DNA from: an uncultured Marivita sp. | Lineage (GTDB): Bacteria > Pseudomonadota > Alphaproteobacteria > Rhodobacterales > Rhodobacteraceae | Direction: 5' to 3' | Length of the DNA: 64,000 nt | Assembly (NCBI RefSeq): GCF_947488135.1 | Contig: NZ_CANKYW010000006.1 | Coordinates: 184,226 to 248,225 of the forward strand | In this document: positions 9,641 through 20,022 of the stretch, piece after piece | Numbering within the stretch: position 1 is the stretch's first letter | Layout: every line of letters starts with the position of its first letter | Program-made: the position numbers and the translations under genes | Notes under the pieces: model-generated | Databases searched by the model: none | Seen by the model: only the letters and a program-made list of their open reading frames with translations | Told to the model about the DNA's origin: nothing

Positions 9641-11801
9641 CCGAGAGGCCCCCGTCCTTGTACTTTTGCAGCCGCACGCCTTTCCCGCGTCCCATCTCAG
9701 GTAGTTCGTCCAGCGCAAAGACCAGAACTTTGCGGTTTTCGCCAACGACTGCGACCGCGTCGCCGGTCACAGGTTTGCACAACTTGGCCCGTACGTCGCC
9801 CTTGACGTTGAGCACCTGTTTGCCCGCGCGCGTCTGGGCCACGACTTCGGTCTCGGGCACGACGAACCCGTCGCCCGCACTGGAGGCAACAAGGAGTTTG
9901 CGATCCGGCTGGTGGATGAACAGATCGACGATCCCCGCCTCGTTGGGCAGATCCACCATCAGGCGCAGCGGTTCACCCATGCCCCGGCCACCCGGCAGGT
10001 TGGCGGCGGACAGAGTGTAGAAGCGGCCGTTGGTTCCAAAGACCAGCAACCGGTCGGTGGTCTCTGCATGGAAGATGAAGCGTGGTCCGTCACCATCCTT
10101 GAACTTGAGCTCGCGATTCAGGTCGATATGGCCGGTCATGGCCCGGATCCAGCCCATCTCGGAACAGACCACGGTGATCGGTTCACGCTCGATCATGGCC
10201 TCGATCGGGACGTCCTCGACGACACCTGCTTCGGCGAAGGTGGTGCGGCGCTCGCCGCCGACGTAGTTTTTGCCAAAGGTCTTTTTGGTCTCGCGTAACT
10301 GGTCCGCGATGGCGTCCCATTGCAAATCGCCGCTTTCCAGGAGGTCCTCCAACCCCGCGCGTTCCTCCATCAGGCGGTCGCGTTCTGCCACGAGCTCCAT
10401 CTCTTCGAGCTTGCGGAGCGACCGCAACCGCATGTTCAGGATGGCTTCGGTCTGAACCTCAGTGAGGCCAAGTTCCTCGTCATCGCCGACCATCGGAGGC
10501 GAGACATAGTCGGCCTCGTCGCGCGCGCGCGGGTGATCCTTGCCCCAGTCCTCACGCATCAGGGCGGCCTTCGGCTCTTCGTCGTAGCGTATGATGTCGA
10601 TCACGCGGTCCAGGTTCAGGAACGCGACGATCAGGCCCTCCAGCACTTCGAGCCGGTGGTCGATCTTGTCCATCCGGTGCTGGCTGCGCCGGATCAAGAC
10701 TTCGCGCCGGAAATCAAGGAAGGCGCGCAGCACCTCTTTCATCGAACAGACCTTGGGCGTCAGCCCGTCGATGAGGACGTTCATGTTCAGGCTGAACCGC
10801 GTTTCCAGATCGGAGTTGCGGAACAGCATGTTCATCAACACATCCGGGTCCACGTTCTTGGAGCGCGGCTCAAGCACCATGCGGATGTCGTCGGCGGATT
10901 CGTCACGGATATCGGCAAGGATCGGGACCTTCTTGGTCTGGATCAGTTCGGCCAGCCGTTCGACCAGCTTGGATTTCTGTACCTGATACGGGATCTCGGT
11001 GACGATGATCTGCCATTGACCACGGCCAAGATCCTCGACCTCCCAACGGCAGCGCAAGCGGATCGACCCGCGCCCGGTGCGGTAGGCCTGCGCGATGGTT
11101 TCGCGGTCTTCGACGATCACGCCGCCCGTGGGGAAATCCGGCCCTGGCACGTAGTTGAGCAGCGTATCGTCGCGCGCGTCCGGCACCTTGATCAGATGCA
11201 GACAGGCGTCGATCAGTTCCGCGATATTGTGCGGCGGAATGTTTGTCGCCATGCCGACGGCGATGCCGCTGGAGCCGTTGGCAAGAAGGTTTGGAAATTG
11301 CGCGGGAAGAACAACAGGTTCTTCGAGGGTGCCGTCGTAGTTCGCCCGGTAATCGACCGCGTTCTCGTTCAACCCGTCCAGCAGCGCCTCGGCGACTGCC
11401 GTCAGGCGCGCTTCGGTATAGCGCGCGGCGGCGGGATTATCGCCGTCGATATTGCCGAAATTGCCCTGTCCATCGACCAGCGGATAGCGGACGTTGAAGT
11501 CCTGCGCGAGCCGCGCCATCGCGTCGTAGATCGCGGCGTCGCCGTGCGGGTGGTAATTGCCCATCACGTCGCCGCTGATCTTGGCGGATTTGCGGAAACC
11601 CCCGGTGGAACTCAGCCGGAGTTCGCGCATTGCATAAAGGATACGGCGATGCACGGGTTTCAGCCCGTCGCGCGCGTCGGGCAGCGCCCGGTGCATGATC
11701 GTCGACAACGCATAGGTCAGGTACCGCTCACCGATCGCTCGGCGTAGCGGTTCCGCAAAGTCGCGGGGGGTCATCTTGGGGTCGTCGACATCATCAACCA
11801 T
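9486..11801 (-). CDS. parC: DNA topoisomerase IV subunit A
   Basis: A 771-residue type IIA topoisomerase subunit that cuts and rejoins DNA to separate sister chromosomes. The catalytic tyrosine is Tyr128 ([11 protein letters not shown]); the quinolone-determining region is [15 protein letters not shown] (81-95); C-terminal beta-pinwheel repeats follow. I started it at the ATG at 11801 ([18 protein letters not shown]). Longer in-frame extension is possible but reaches into the divergent SH3 gene. It is ParC rather than GyrA by the short N terminus and C-terminal pattern. Ala89 occupies the position of E. coli ParC Ser80. Confidence 0.93.
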   Translation of the reverse strand: MVDDVDDPKMTPRDFAEPLRRAIGERYLTYALSTIMHRALPDARDGLKPVHRRILYAMRELRLSSTGGFRKSAKISGDVMGNYHPHGDAAIYDAMARLAQDFNVRYPLVDGQGNFGNIDGDNPAAARYTEARLTAVAEALLDGLNENAVDYRANYDGTLEEPVVLPAQFPNLLANGSSGIAVGMATNIPPHNIAELIDACLHLIKVPDARDDTLLNYVPGPDFPTGGVIVEDRETIAQAYRTGRGSIRLRCRWEVEDLGRGQWQIIVTEIPYQVQKSKLVERLAELIQTKKVPILADIRDESADDIRMVLEPRSKNVDPDVLMNMLFRNSDLETRFSLNMNVLIDGLTPKVCSMKEVLRAFLDFRREVLIRRSQHRMDKIDHRLEVLEGLIVAFLNLDRVIDIIRYDEEPKAALMREDWGKDHPRARDEADYVSPPMVGDDEELGLTEVQTEAILNMRLRSLRKLEEMELVAERDRLMEERAGLEDLLESGDLQWDAIADQLRETKKTFGKNYVGGERRTTFAEAGVVEDVPIEAMIEREPITVVCSEMGWIRAMTGHIDLNRELKFKDGDGPRFIFHAETTDRLLVFGTNGRFYTLSAANLPGGRGMGEPLRLMVDLPNEAGIVDLFIHQPDRKLLVASSAGDGFVVPETEVVAQTRAGKQVLNVKGDVRAKLCKPVTGDAVAVVGENRKVLVFALDELPEMGRGKGVRLQKYKDGGLSDATTFTLGEGLTWRDPAGRTRTETDLGEWTGKRASAGRMAPRGFPRDNTFT

Positions 11802-11939
11802 AGATGATGTGATACTCACCGCCCCTGAGGCCGTAAAGCAATTGCGGGAATATTTTTTCTCTTTCCCATTCGGCGTGGGCAAAGAATCGCGATATTCCTG
11901 TTCCGGCGAGCTGACGTGCGACCGCATTGGGGGATTGAG

Positions 11940-12473
11940 ATGAACAAGTATATTTTGGTTGCATTCGCACTCATGGGCGTCGCGTTCTACGAACTGTCCG
12001 GAGGGTCCGATTTCGAACCCGGTAGCAATTCGGTCACCGTCTTCGCAGAGCCGAAGCCCTTCGTTTCGGACCCGGAGCCCGCTTTGACCATCGTGGCGCG
12101 GGCGGATACAACTGTTGCTGGGCTTACGGACATCGCCCAAGCTCGTGCTTTGATCAAGCCGATTGAGAAAGAAGATCCGGTCAACACAGTGGATGTTTCT
12201 GAGCCGGAAAGCGATCCGACGCCCGTCGTCGAAGTCGCTGCCACAGCGGTGCAGCCGGTGGAGGAACCACGCCCCGACCTGCGCTTTGTCGATGGAGACC
12301 GGGTGAATGTTCGTGGCGGACCGGGCACCGATTACGCGGTGGTGGGGCAGTTGATCCGCAACGATATGATTGAGGTGCTCAAGGACGAAGGCAATGGCTG
12401 GCTCCATCTGCGCGACACCGTCACCGGGGATGAAGGCTGGATCGCTGAATGGCTCGTAACGGCTGCCAACTGA
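11940..12473 (+). CDS. SH3 domain-containing exported protein
   Basis: A 177-residue protein with an N-terminal signal/anchor ([19 protein letters not shown]), a low-complexity linker rich in Glu, Pro and Val, and a bacterial SH3 domain at about 115-175 with [16 protein letters not shown] and [13 protein letters not shown] features. Such domains bind peptidoglycan or cell-wall components. The ATG at 11940 is preferred over one 24 bases upstream because it gives a proper signal sequence. The next gene begins one base after its stop. Confidence 0.83.
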   Translation: MNKYILVAFALMGVAFYELSGGSDFEPGSNSVTVFAEPKPFVSDPEPALTIVARADTTVAGLTDIAQARALIKPIEKEDPVNTVDVSEPESDPTPVVEVAATAVQPVEEPRPDLRFVDGDRVNVRGGPGTDYAVVGQLIRNDMIEVLKDEGNGWLHLRDTVTGDEGWIAEWLVTAAN

Positions 12474-12474
12474 C

Positions 12475-13302
12475 GTGGCATCGAAAACCATCCTGATCAC
12501 CGGGTGTTCGTCGGGCATCGGACTGGACACGGCGCGGCGATTGAAGACGCAGGGCTGGAAGGTCTTTGCGGCGTGTCGATCCGTCGAGGATTGCGAACGC
12601 CTCAAAGCCGAAGGATTCGCCGCACCGCAACTCGACTACGAAGACAGCGCCAGTATCGCGCGGTGCGCTCAAACGGTGCTGGAGGAGACCGCAGGCGCGT
12701 TGGATGCTGTGTTTCACAATGGGGCCTACGCGTTGCCCGGGCCGCTGGAAGACATCCCGGCCGACGGAATGCGCGCTCAGTTCGAGGCGAATTTTCTCGG
12801 GTGGCACGATCTATCCCTGCGGCTTATTCCGGCGATGCGGAAACGGGGTCACGGCCGCATTCTGTTCAACTCGTCCGTTCTGGGATTGGTGGGCATGAAA
12901 TATCGCGGGGCGTACGTGGCCACGAAATTTGCGCTTGAGGGCTATGCCGATGTTCTCCGCATGGAAATGGCAGGGACGGGAATTCGTGTCATCCTGATCG
13001 AACCCGGCCCGATCGAGACGGATTTTCGGAAAAACGCGATCAAACAATTCGATCACTGGGTCGATTGGGAAGCTTCAGCGCGCCGTGCGCAGTACGAGGA
13101 CTCGCTGCTCGATATGCTCAAGAAAGGCGGCAGTTCGCGTGTGCAATGGCCGGCCTCAGCGGTGACTGACGCTGTCGAGAAGGCGCTGACGTCATCGTCG
13201 CCGAAACCGCGCTACCGGGTCACGACACCGACGCATCTGATGGCAGTTGCCCGTCGGCTGCTTCCAACACGTGCCCTGGACTGGCTTTTGTCCAAGGGCT
13301 GA
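12475..13302 (+). CDS. SDR family NAD(P)-dependent oxidoreductase
   Basis: A 275-residue classical short-chain dehydrogenase. The cofactor motif TGCSSGIG is at residues 9-16, and the catalytic pair is Tyr147/Lys151 (YVATK) with the serine in FNSSVLG. It begins with GTG one base after the SH3 gene stop. The substrate cannot be inferred. The C-terminal segment [20 protein letters not shown] resembles that of SDRs annotated as retinol- or steroid-dehydrogenase-like. Confidence 0.9.
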   Translation: MASKTILITGCSSGIGLDTARRLKTQGWKVFAACRSVEDCERLKAEGFAAPQLDYEDSASIARCAQTVLEETAGALDAVFHNGAYALPGPLEDIPADGMRAQFEANFLGWHDLSLRLIPAMRKRGHGRILFNSSVLGLVGMKYRGAYVATKFALEGYADVLRMEMAGTGIRVILIEPGPIETDFRKNAIKQFDHWVDWEASARRAQYEDSLLDMLKKGGSSRVQWPASAVTDAVEKALTSSSPKPRYRVTTPTHLMAVARRLLPTRALDWLLSKG

Positions 13303-13372
13303 CTTTTCATTCGCCTTGTGCCGCGATACGGCTACATCCCCGTGAACACGAAGTTAAGAAAGACCACCTGCC

Positions 13373-13573
13373 ATGATGCAAGATCCGCTGTTCATCGTTG
13401 TCGCCATCGCCTGTCTCGCGGTGGTCGGTATCCTGCTTTTCGGGATCGGAAGCTTTGCCAAGGGGGGTGAGTTCAACAAGAAATACGCGAACAAGGCGAT
13501 GCGCTGGCGGATCATCGCACAGTTCGTTGCGGTGCTTCTCATCCTGCTGTTCGTCTGGGTTCGGGGGGAATAA
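13373..13573 (+). CDS. HIG1-like twin transmembrane protein
   Basis: A 66-residue protein with two membrane helices (about 6-27 and 46-63) linked by a basic loop. The loop and second helix (NKAMRWRIIAQFVAVLLILL) resemble the HIG1 (hypoxia-induced) family, whose members assist or stabilise respiratory cytochrome oxidase. The ATG at 13373 or the adjacent one at 13376 may be used. It ends four bases before the cobalamin adenosyltransferase gene, a pairing I recognise from other Rhodobacterales. Confidence 0.75.
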   Translation: MMQDPLFIVVAIACLAVVGILLFGIGSFAKGGEFNKKYANKAMRWRIIAQFVAVLLILLFVWVRGE

Positions 13574-13576
13574 GCG

Positions 13577-14149
13577 ATGGTCGTTCTGAACAAGATCTAC
13601 ACCAAAACCGGTGACGATGGTGAAACCGCGCTGGGCAATGGCGCACGGGTTGCCAAACATTCGATGCGGGTCACGGCCTATGGAACGGTGGATGAGCTGA
13701 ACTCGATCGTCGGTCTGGCGCGGTTGCATACCGATGGTGAGTTGGATGGCCAACTCTCGCGCATTCAAAACGACCTGTTCGACCTTGGCGCGGATCTCTG
13801 CCGTCCCGATATGGAGAAGGACGCCGATGCCGAGTATCCGCCGTTGCGGATCGTTTCATCGCAGACCGATCGTCTTGAATCGGAAATCGATGCGATGAAT
13901 GCGAAACTCGAACCGCTGCGCAGCTTCATCCTTCCCGGTGGATCGGCACTATCGGCACATCTGCACCAATGTCGCACGGTCGCGCGCCGGTCGGAAAGAT
14001 TGACGGTCGAGCTTGCCACGATGGAAAGCGTGAACCCTGCGGCGGTCAAGTACCTTAACCGCTTGAGCGATTGGTTCTTCGTCGCGGCGCGTGTGGCGAA
14101 TAACGACGGAAAGGCCGATATCCTCTGGGTTCCGGGCGCCAACCGCTGA
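13577..14149 (+). CDS. pduO: Cob(I)yrinic acid a,c-diamide adenosyltransferase (PduO type)
   Basis: A 190-residue PduO-family ATP:corrinoid adenosyltransferase that makes adenosylcobalamin. Family signatures are IYTKTGDDGETALGNG at the N terminus (ATP binding), YGTVDELNS, and the RRSERL block near residue 138 at the active site, followed by YLNRLSDWFFVAAR. Its length matches the family. It follows the HIG1-like gene by four bases and probably shares its transcript. Confidence 0.93.
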   Translation: MVVLNKIYTKTGDDGETALGNGARVAKHSMRVTAYGTVDELNSIVGLARLHTDGELDGQLSRIQNDLFDLGADLCRPDMEKDADAEYPPLRIVSSQTDRLESEIDAMNAKLEPLRSFILPGGSALSAHLHQCRTVARRSERLTVELATMESVNPAAVKYLNRLSDWFFVAARVANNDGKADILWVPGANR

Positions 14150-14178
14150 TCGTCGTCTTGGATAAATTGATTTGACGA

Positions 14179-14210
14179 AGGCCGACGATGCGATTGTGCA
14201 TGGTCGGCCT
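14179..14210. terminator. Possible hairpin between convergent pduO and DUF1244 genes
   Basis: An 8-bp inverted repeat AGGCCGAC / GTCGGCCT with an inner ATGC/GCAT pairing. It sits between two convergent stops, but there is no clear T tract on either strand, so its role as a terminator is uncertain. Confidence 0.4.
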
Positions 14211-14217
14211 GTCCCGG

Positions 14218-14535
14218 TCAGCTTTCCTTGTCAGTGACGTTTTCCTTGAATGCCACCTCGAACGCCGCTTTCTGCGCATCGCTCGCTTCGGTCTGGTAGC
14301 GGGCTTTCCATTCGGACATGGGCATGCCGTAGAACGCCTCGCGCCCGGCCTCCTTGTCCATCTCGATCCCGCGCTCGTTGGCGGCTTCCTGATACCAGCG
14401 GCTCAGACAGTTTCGGCAAAACCCTGTCAGGTTCATCATGTCGATGTTCTGAACGTCAGGGCGATCCTCGATCAGATGCTGCCGCAAGCGGCGAAAGGCG
14501 GCGGCCTCGATCTCAAGCTGTGTCTGTTTGTCCAT
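14218..14535 (-). CDS. DUF1244 (SMc04008-like) family protein
   Basis: A 105-residue conserved alphaproteobacterial protein. The family block MNLTGFCRNCLSRWYQEAA contains a Cys-x2-Cys pair, followed by GREAFYGMPMSEWKARYQ. The ATG at 14535 was chosen because GGAGG precedes it by eight bases; it lies 16 bases from the upstream gene's stop. Molecular function is unknown. It is probably co-transcribed with the N-formylglutamate amidohydrolase, as in relatives. Confidence 0.88.
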   Translation of the reverse strand: MDKQTQLEIEAAAFRRLRQHLIEDRPDVQNIDMMNLTGFCRNCLSRWYQEAANERGIEMDKEAGREAFYGMPMSEWKARYQTEASDAQKAAFEVAFKENVTDKES

Positions 14536-14551
14536 CTTCGGATCCTCCGGT

Positions 14552-15289
14552 TCATTCATTCGTTTTCGCCAAAGCCGCGACAAGCATCGGTGCGAGCCGT
14601 TCGCCCCATGCCGCTTGCGTTGCCTCGGTTGCGATCAGGTCATTGCGCAATTCGATAAGTGTGTTCAGCCTGCCGTGATGCAAGGCGTGCCGATCGATCG
14701 CATCACCGGGTAAGTGCCCGGGATAGGGTTCATTGCGACCGACAACAAGGTCGGGTTCGGCTTCCAGCGCCGTGATCAAGGGGTCGGACAGACGCCGGTC
14801 ATAGGCGTGCAGGATCCCGATATGCCACGGGCGGCTTGGGCGGGATTTCAACTGCCGTGTAAACGAATGAACCGCCACGATGACGGTGTCGTCGCGCCGC
14901 GCCGCAAGTGCCGCAAGCGCGTCGTGATAGGGGCGGTAATACGCGTTGAGTCTGCGCTCTTTCTCTTCGGCGCAGGCGTTCCGATTGCCGGGAATGACGG
15001 ACCCGTCATAAAGGCGCATCAACAGGGTCGGGTCGTTTTCTCCGCGGTTTGGATCGATCACCAGCCGCGAGAAATTCGACAGGATCGCGGGCGCATCCAA
15101 CGCATCGGCTATGGCGCGGGTCACACCGGCAGCCCCTGGATCAAAAGCGATGTGCCGTGCCATGTCAGCTTCGGGCAGGCCGAGCGAGCCTCCGAGATCC
15201 GGCGGCACCGTGTTCGTCGCATGATCGCACGTGATCAGCCAACGCGAGGACCGGTTCTCTCCATGCACAAAAAACGGTACATATGTCAT
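14552..15289 (-). CDS. N-formylglutamate amidohydrolase
   Basis: A 245-residue member of the N-formylglutamate amidohydrolase family, which releases formate and glutamate at the end of one histidine-degradation route. Recognisable blocks are ITCDHATNTVPPDLG, the DPGAAGVTRAIAD region, NFSRLVIDPNRGENDP and VAVHSFTR. The ATG at 15289 has GGGAG 11-15 bases upstream. No hut genes are adjacent, so the physiological substrate may differ. Confidence 0.88.
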   Translation of the reverse strand: MTYVPFFVHGENRSSRWLITCDHATNTVPPDLGGSLGLPEADMARHIAFDPGAAGVTRAIADALDAPAILSNFSRLVIDPNRGENDPTLLMRLYDGSVIPGNRNACAEEKERRLNAYYRPYHDALAALAARRDDTVIVAVHSFTRQLKSRPSRPWHIGILHAYDRRLSDPLITALEAEPDLVVGRNEPYPGHLPGDAIDRHALHHGRLNTLIELRNDLIATEATQAAWGERLAPMLVAALAKTNE

Positions 15290-15471
15290 AGGTATGTGAT
15301 CTCCCGGGCGCATCAGATAGTTGAGTTGCGCAGGAAAGGGAAATGAGCAATAACGCCAAGCGAAAGTTAGCGGTAACATGAGGCGGCGCACTTGCCGACA
15401 AGACGTGTTGCAGCAGCGGTGGACTGCGACCTGCCGGTCGCCCAGAACCAAGTTGAAGGACGGGATTCCGA

Positions 15472-16917
15472 ATGAGACGTTTGCGGAGTGTGAAAATCGT
15501 GGCCACCCTGGGGCCGGCTTCCAGCACCTACGAGATGATCCGTGGCCTTCACGAGGCCGGTGCGGATGTGTTCCGTCTCAACATGAGCCATGGCAGCCAC
15601 GATGAGATCGCCGAACGTCACGCGATCATCCGGCAGGTCGAAAAGGACTGTGACAGCACGATCGGTATTCTGGCCGACCTTCAGGGTCCCAAGCTGCGCG
15701 TCGGCGTCTTTGCAAATGGCGAAGAGGAATTGGTCGAAGGCGCGAGCTTCCGTCTCGATTTGGCGGACGAAGAGGGCACGGCAACCCGCGTCACGCTTCC
15801 TCATTCCGAGATCTTCGCGGCATTGGAGCCTGGCGCGCATCTTTTGGTGAATGACGGCAAAATCCGGTTGAAAGTCGAAACCTGCGGTGCCGATTTCGCG
15901 GATTGCACGGTTATCACTGGCGGCACCATTTCGAACCGTAAGGGTGTGAACGTCCCTGACGTCGTCCTCCCGCTGGCGGCGCTGTCCGATAAAGACCGCG
16001 AGGATCTTGAGTTCGTATCCGAACTTGGGGTCGATTGGCTCGCTCTCAGCTTCGTGCAGCGCGCGCAGGATGTCATCGAGGCGCGCGAGTTGTGCAAGGG
16101 CCGTGCCGCGATCCTGTCCAAGATCGAGAAGCCTGCGGGCGTCAAAGCGTTCGAAGAGATCCTTGAGGTCTCCGACGGTATCATGGTGGCGCGCGGCGAT
16201 CTTGGTGTCGAACTGCCGGTGCAGAACGTGCCGCCGATCCAGAAGCGCCTGATCCGCCGCTGTCGTTCCGCTGCGAAACCAGTGATCGTGGCGACACAGA
16301 TGCTCGAGTCGATGATCGAATCGCCGATGCCAACCCGTGCCGAGGTGTCGGATGTTGCGACCGCGATCTACGAAGGGTCCGACGCGATCATGCTGAGTGC
16401 GGAGTCGGCGGCGGGCGATTATCCCATCGAAGCGGTGACGACGATGAACAACGTTGCCATCGAAGTGGAAAGCGATCCGACCTATACCGAAATCATCGAA
16501 GCGTCCCGAACCGCCAAGCGTCAGACCGTGGCAGACGGGATCGTCGCTGCGGCCCGCGAGATCGCCGAGACGACCGATATCAAGGCGATCTGCTGTTTCA
16601 CCTCTTCTGGCACGACGGCTTTGCTGACCGCCCGCGAGCGTCCGCGCGTGCCGATCATCGCCATGACAAGCTCTGTACGCACCGCGCGTCGGCTTGCGCT
16701 GACTTGGGGCACGGAATGTGTGTTGACCGGTGAACTGGAGCGATTCAAGCAGGCGGTCGTCAATGCGGCGCGGGCTGCACGTGCTGGCAAATACGCGGAA
16801 CCGACCGATCAGATCCTTGTCACCGCGGGTGTTCCATTCAACACGCCGGGCACAACCAACATCCTTCGTGTTGCGCCCTGCGACGAACGTTTGATCTATA
16901 ACACGGATCCGGAGTAA
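15472..16917 (+). CDS. pyk: Pyruvate kinase
   Basis: A 481-residue glycolytic enzyme converting PEP and ADP to pyruvate and ATP. It starts MRRLRSVKIVATLGPAS and carries FRLNMSHG, the active-site signature ILSKIEKPAGVKAFEEI with its catalytic lysine, and MVARGDLGVEL. The C-terminal effector domain is present. It is transcribed divergently from the N-formylglutamate amidohydrolase. AAGGACGGG precedes the ATG. Confidence 0.97.
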   Translation: MRRLRSVKIVATLGPASSTYEMIRGLHEAGADVFRLNMSHGSHDEIAERHAIIRQVEKDCDSTIGILADLQGPKLRVGVFANGEEELVEGASFRLDLADEEGTATRVTLPHSEIFAALEPGAHLLVNDGKIRLKVETCGADFADCTVITGGTISNRKGVNVPDVVLPLAALSDKDREDLEFVSELGVDWLALSFVQRAQDVIEARELCKGRAAILSKIEKPAGVKAFEEILEVSDGIMVARGDLGVELPVQNVPPIQKRLIRRCRSAAKPVIVATQMLESMIESPMPTRAEVSDVATAIYEGSDAIMLSAESAAGDYPIEAVTTMNNVAIEVESDPTYTEIIEASRTAKRQTVADGIVAAAREIAETTDIKAICCFTSSGTTALLTARERPRVPIIAMTSSVRTARRLALTWGTECVLTGELERFKQAVVNAARAARAGKYAEPTDQILVTAGVPFNTPGTTNILRVAPCDERLIYNTDPE

Positions 16918-16950
16918 TCTGACCCCACGTAATCAGTGGGAGCAGGCGGT

Positions 16951-17172
16951 ATGGACCCTGACACGCTTTTCGTTATCGGGCTGGCGCTTGGCGTCTTGTC
17001 CATTCCGGCGGTTGTTTCTTCGATTTCCAAGGGCGACCGTCCGAGGATTGCAACGATCACGTTGATGATTGCGGGGGCGATGGTCGTCTGGGCCATGTCC
17101 AACAAACCGGGCGGCTATACGTTGGAAACGATCCCGGCGGTGGTGGCGAAAGTGCTTCGGGATTTCACCTGA
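16951..17172 (+). CDS. Small conserved membrane protein
   Basis: A 73-residue protein with two predicted membrane helices (about 5-21 and 33-52), a basic KGDRPR turn between them and a short amphipathic tail. GGAGCAGG lies upstream of the ATG at 16951. It sits 33 bases after pyk and may be co-transcribed with it. I do not recognise a named family and propose no function. Confidence 0.65.
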   Translation: MDPDTLFVIGLALGVLSIPAVVSSISKGDRPRIATITLMIAGAMVVWAMSNKPGGYTLETIPAVVAKVLRDFT

Positions 17173-17302
17173 CCTGGTGCGACTGTGTCGTGTGACGTTC
17201 GATCACTATAGATCAATCTGAAATATCCATTTAGCAATCTTTTCACGTACACGATGCGCGCCATGAGCTGTGCCGCGTCGTGATTGATGGGAGGAGGATG
17301 GC

Positions 17303-19024
17303 ATGACACGCGACGCGCGTCCGTGGACAGCTTTTTATGGGCCGAATGTCCGCAAGAACATCGAAACGGCATCGTATCGCACGCTGGCGGACCTGATCCG
17401 GTCTGTCTCAAGCACGTATGGCTCGGCTCCGGCCTTTACGGCCTGTTTGCCGAACGGCATGAACGGCACGCTGAGTTTCCATCAGGTTGACGAGATGTCG
17501 GATGCCTTTGCAGTCTACCTGCGCGAAGTTGCGGGGCTGAGGCAGGGGGACCGCGTCGCGCTCCAGATGCCGAATTGCCTGACCTTTCCGGTCGCGGCCT
17601 TCGGCATCCTGAAAGCGGGCTGTATCCTTGTGAACGTCAACCCGCTCTATACCGCCGAGGAGATGGGCAAGCAGTTCTCCGATGCCGAGCCACATGCGTT
17701 GATCATCGTGGATATGTTCGCCGACAAGATCCCGGCGGCCACGCAAGGTCATCCGATCCCCAACATCATCGTCACGCGCGTTGCCGAATTCCTGCCATCC
17801 CTGCCGCGCGGGATCGTCGGGCTGGTGCAAAAACACTGGGACAAGTCGGTGAAACCCATCGAAGTGGCCCATATCCGCTTCCCCGATGCGCTGGCCGCCG
17901 GGCGTGATCACATGACCCGCGAACGGATCGCGCCGGATGTCTATTCACAGACGGTCGATGCCAATGACGTCGCTTGCCTGCAATATACTGGCGGAACCAC
18001 GGGTGTCGCCAAGGGGGCGATGCTGACCCATGCCAACCTGATCCTGAACATGGAACAGACGATGGAGATGCTGGAAGGCGTGGAGAAGGGCAAGGAAATC
18101 GCCCTGACTGCACTGCCGCTCTATCACATCTTTGCCTTCGCGGTGAACATGCTGGCCTTCTACTGGCTCGGCGCGCGCAACATCCTCATCCCGAACCCGC
18201 GGCCCCTGTCGAACCTCAAACGCGCGTTCGAGAATTACAAGATCACTTGGATGAGCGGTGTGAACACGCTGTTCAACGGGCTGAGCAACGAGATCTGGTT
18301 CACCGACAGCCCGCCGAAACATCTCAAGTTCTCGTCCGCTGGCGGAATGGCGCTTCAGGCGGCGGTGGCGCAAAAATGGGAGGGCATCACCGGTAAGCCG
18401 GTGCTTCAGGGCTATGGCCTGACGGAAACCTCCCCCGTGCTGACCTTCAATCCGCTGGGCAAGACGCGTGATGGGTCTATCGGCATTCCCGTTCCCGGCA
18501 CGGATATCGCCTGCATCGACGATGCCGGGATGCCGGTTCCGCAGGGCCAAAGCGGCGAGATTACCGCCAAGGGTCCGCAGATCATGGCGGGCTACTGGAA
18601 CAAGCCGGAGGAAACCAAGGGCGCCTTGCGCGACGGCTGGTTCCTGACCGGCGACATCGGCGTGATGGATGCGGACGGCTATTTCCGTATCGTGGATCGC
18701 AAGAAGGACATGGTCGTCGTGTCGGGCTTCAACGTCTACCCGAACGAGGTCGAGGACTGCCTTGCCCTGCACCCCGGCATCCTTGAAGCGGCGGTCATTG
18801 GCGTGCCGGATGACTTGACCGGCGAAGCGGTCAAGGCCTTTGTGGTCAAGCGCGACGGCGGCCTGACCGAGGCTGCGATCCGCGCGCATTGCAAGGAACA
18901 CCTGACCGCCTACAAGGTGCCCAAACGCGTCGAATTCCGCGATGAGTTGCCAAAGTCGAACGTCGGAAAAATCCTTAGAAAAGACCTGCGCGCCGAAGAG
19001 CTGGCCCGCATCGCAGCGGAGTAG
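17303..19024 (+). CDS. fadD: Long-chain fatty-acid--CoA ligase
   Basis: A 573-residue AMP-forming acyl-CoA synthetase. The AMP-binding motif YTGGTTGVAKG starts at Tyr228; later are GYGLTETSPV, the DGWFLTGDIG block, and KVPKRVEFRDELPKSNVGKILRKDL with the catalytic C-terminal lysine. A strong GGAGGATG ribosome site precedes the ATG. It is followed after five bases by a BASS-family transporter gene, suggesting uptake and activation of the same acid. Chain-length preference is inferred from family resemblance only. Confidence 0.9.
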   Translation: MTRDARPWTAFYGPNVRKNIETASYRTLADLIRSVSSTYGSAPAFTACLPNGMNGTLSFHQVDEMSDAFAVYLREVAGLRQGDRVALQMPNCLTFPVAAFGILKAGCILVNVNPLYTAEEMGKQFSDAEPHALIIVDMFADKIPAATQGHPIPNIIVTRVAEFLPSLPRGIVGLVQKHWDKSVKPIEVAHIRFPDALAAGRDHMTRERIAPDVYSQTVDANDVACLQYTGGTTGVAKGAMLTHANLILNMEQTMEMLEGVEKGKEIALTALPLYHIFAFAVNMLAFYWLGARNILIPNPRPLSNLKRAFENYKITWMSGVNTLFNGLSNEIWFTDSPPKHLKFSSAGGMALQAAVAQKWEGITGKPVLQGYGLTETSPVLTFNPLGKTRDGSIGIPVPGTDIACIDDAGMPVPQGQSGEITAKGPQIMAGYWNKPEETKGALRDGWFLTGDIGVMDADGYFRIVDRKKDMVVVSGFNVYPNEVEDCLALHPGILEAAVIGVPDDLTGEAVKAFVVKRDGGLTEAAIRAHCKEHLTAYKVPKRVEFRDELPKSNVGKILRKDLRAEELARIAAE

Positions 19025-19029
19025 GCACA

Positions 19030-19911
19030 GTGGTCGGAGCATTCGAACAGGCGCTGCTGGCGCTGATGATCTTTGTCATCATGTTGGGCATGGGCGCATC
19101 GCTCACGCCGCGCGATTTCTACCTTGCCCTGCGGCGTCCCTATGGGTTGGCCATCGGGGTGATCTCTCAATACGGGTTCATGCCCTTTATCGGGTTCCTG
19201 CTGGCGACCTTCCTTGTGGTGCCGGAAACCATCGCGCTGGGCATTCTGATCATGGCCTGCATGCCCGGTGGCACCACGTCGAACATCTTTACCTATTTTT
19301 CCAAGGGCAATCTGGCGCTTTCGGTCTTGATGACGGTTACGTCCACGGTAACGGGTGTCATCATGATCCCGCTGGTGCTTCTCCTTTATGCCTCGGCGCT
19401 GAACCTCGAAATACCGCGCGAGAACATCATCGCGACGCTGGTTCTGTTGTTGGTGCCGGTGGCGATCGGGATGGTCTTGCGCAAGATCAGCGCGAACGTG
19501 GGAGCGGTCACGGAGTTTTTCGGCTCAGCCTTGGCGCTGTTCTTCATCCTGTTCCTGATGGTCAGCTGGATTCCACGCAATTGGCAATTCCTGTTGGAAA
19601 CCACCCCCAACACTTACATCGCGTCCATCGGGCTGGGTGTCTTCGGCATCACCATCGGTTACCTCTTCGCCCGTGCGCTGCGGCTGCACCCGCGCAATGC
19701 CCGCACCGTGGCGTTGGAGACCGGCATCCAGAATGGGCCGCTGGCCATCGCCATCATCGTGTTCACGTTCCAAGGCACCGAGGCGCAGGCGATTATGGCA
19801 GTACCGGTGCTTTATTCGCTGTTCATCGTGATCGTCTCGACCTGCGTCACGCTGATCTTCCGACGCGCCAACACGGCGGCGGAACAGAAAATCCCGGACA
19901 GTCTTCTCTGA
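19030..19911 (+). CDS. Bile acid:sodium symporter (BASS) family transporter
   Basis: A 293-residue, roughly nine-helix membrane protein of the BASS family. The N-terminal MGASLTPRDFYLAL, the conserved MPGGTTSNIFTYFSKGNLALSV-type crossover region and ETGIQNGPLAIAII are characteristic of its two sodium-binding crossovers. A GTG start lies five bases downstream of the acyl-CoA ligase stop. In a marine bacterium the substrate is more likely an organic acid than bile acid; this is inference from the ligase neighbour. Confidence 0.88.
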   Translation: MVGAFEQALLALMIFVIMLGMGASLTPRDFYLALRRPYGLAIGVISQYGFMPFIGFLLATFLVVPETIALGILIMACMPGGTTSNIFTYFSKGNLALSVLMTVTSTVTGVIMIPLVLLLYASALNLEIPRENIIATLVLLLVPVAIGMVLRKISANVGAVTEFFGSALALFFILFLMVSWIPRNWQFLLETTPNTYIASIGLGVFGITIGYLFARALRLHPRNARTVALETGIQNGPLAIAIIVFTFQGTEAQAIMAVPVLYSLFIVIVSTCVTLIFRRANTAAEQKIPDSLL

Positions 19912-20022
19912 AAGAGTTGCATTGCCCGCAAACCCCGCCTATACGGCGCGCTCTACCCCGTGCGGCCGGTCGAATTGGCATACCGAGTCGCGCGCAAACC
20001 GATCTGAAGACAGGAGACGGAA

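Noticed and set aside
10320..11747. A 475-codon open frame on the + strand
   Set aside because: It lies entirely antisense to parC.
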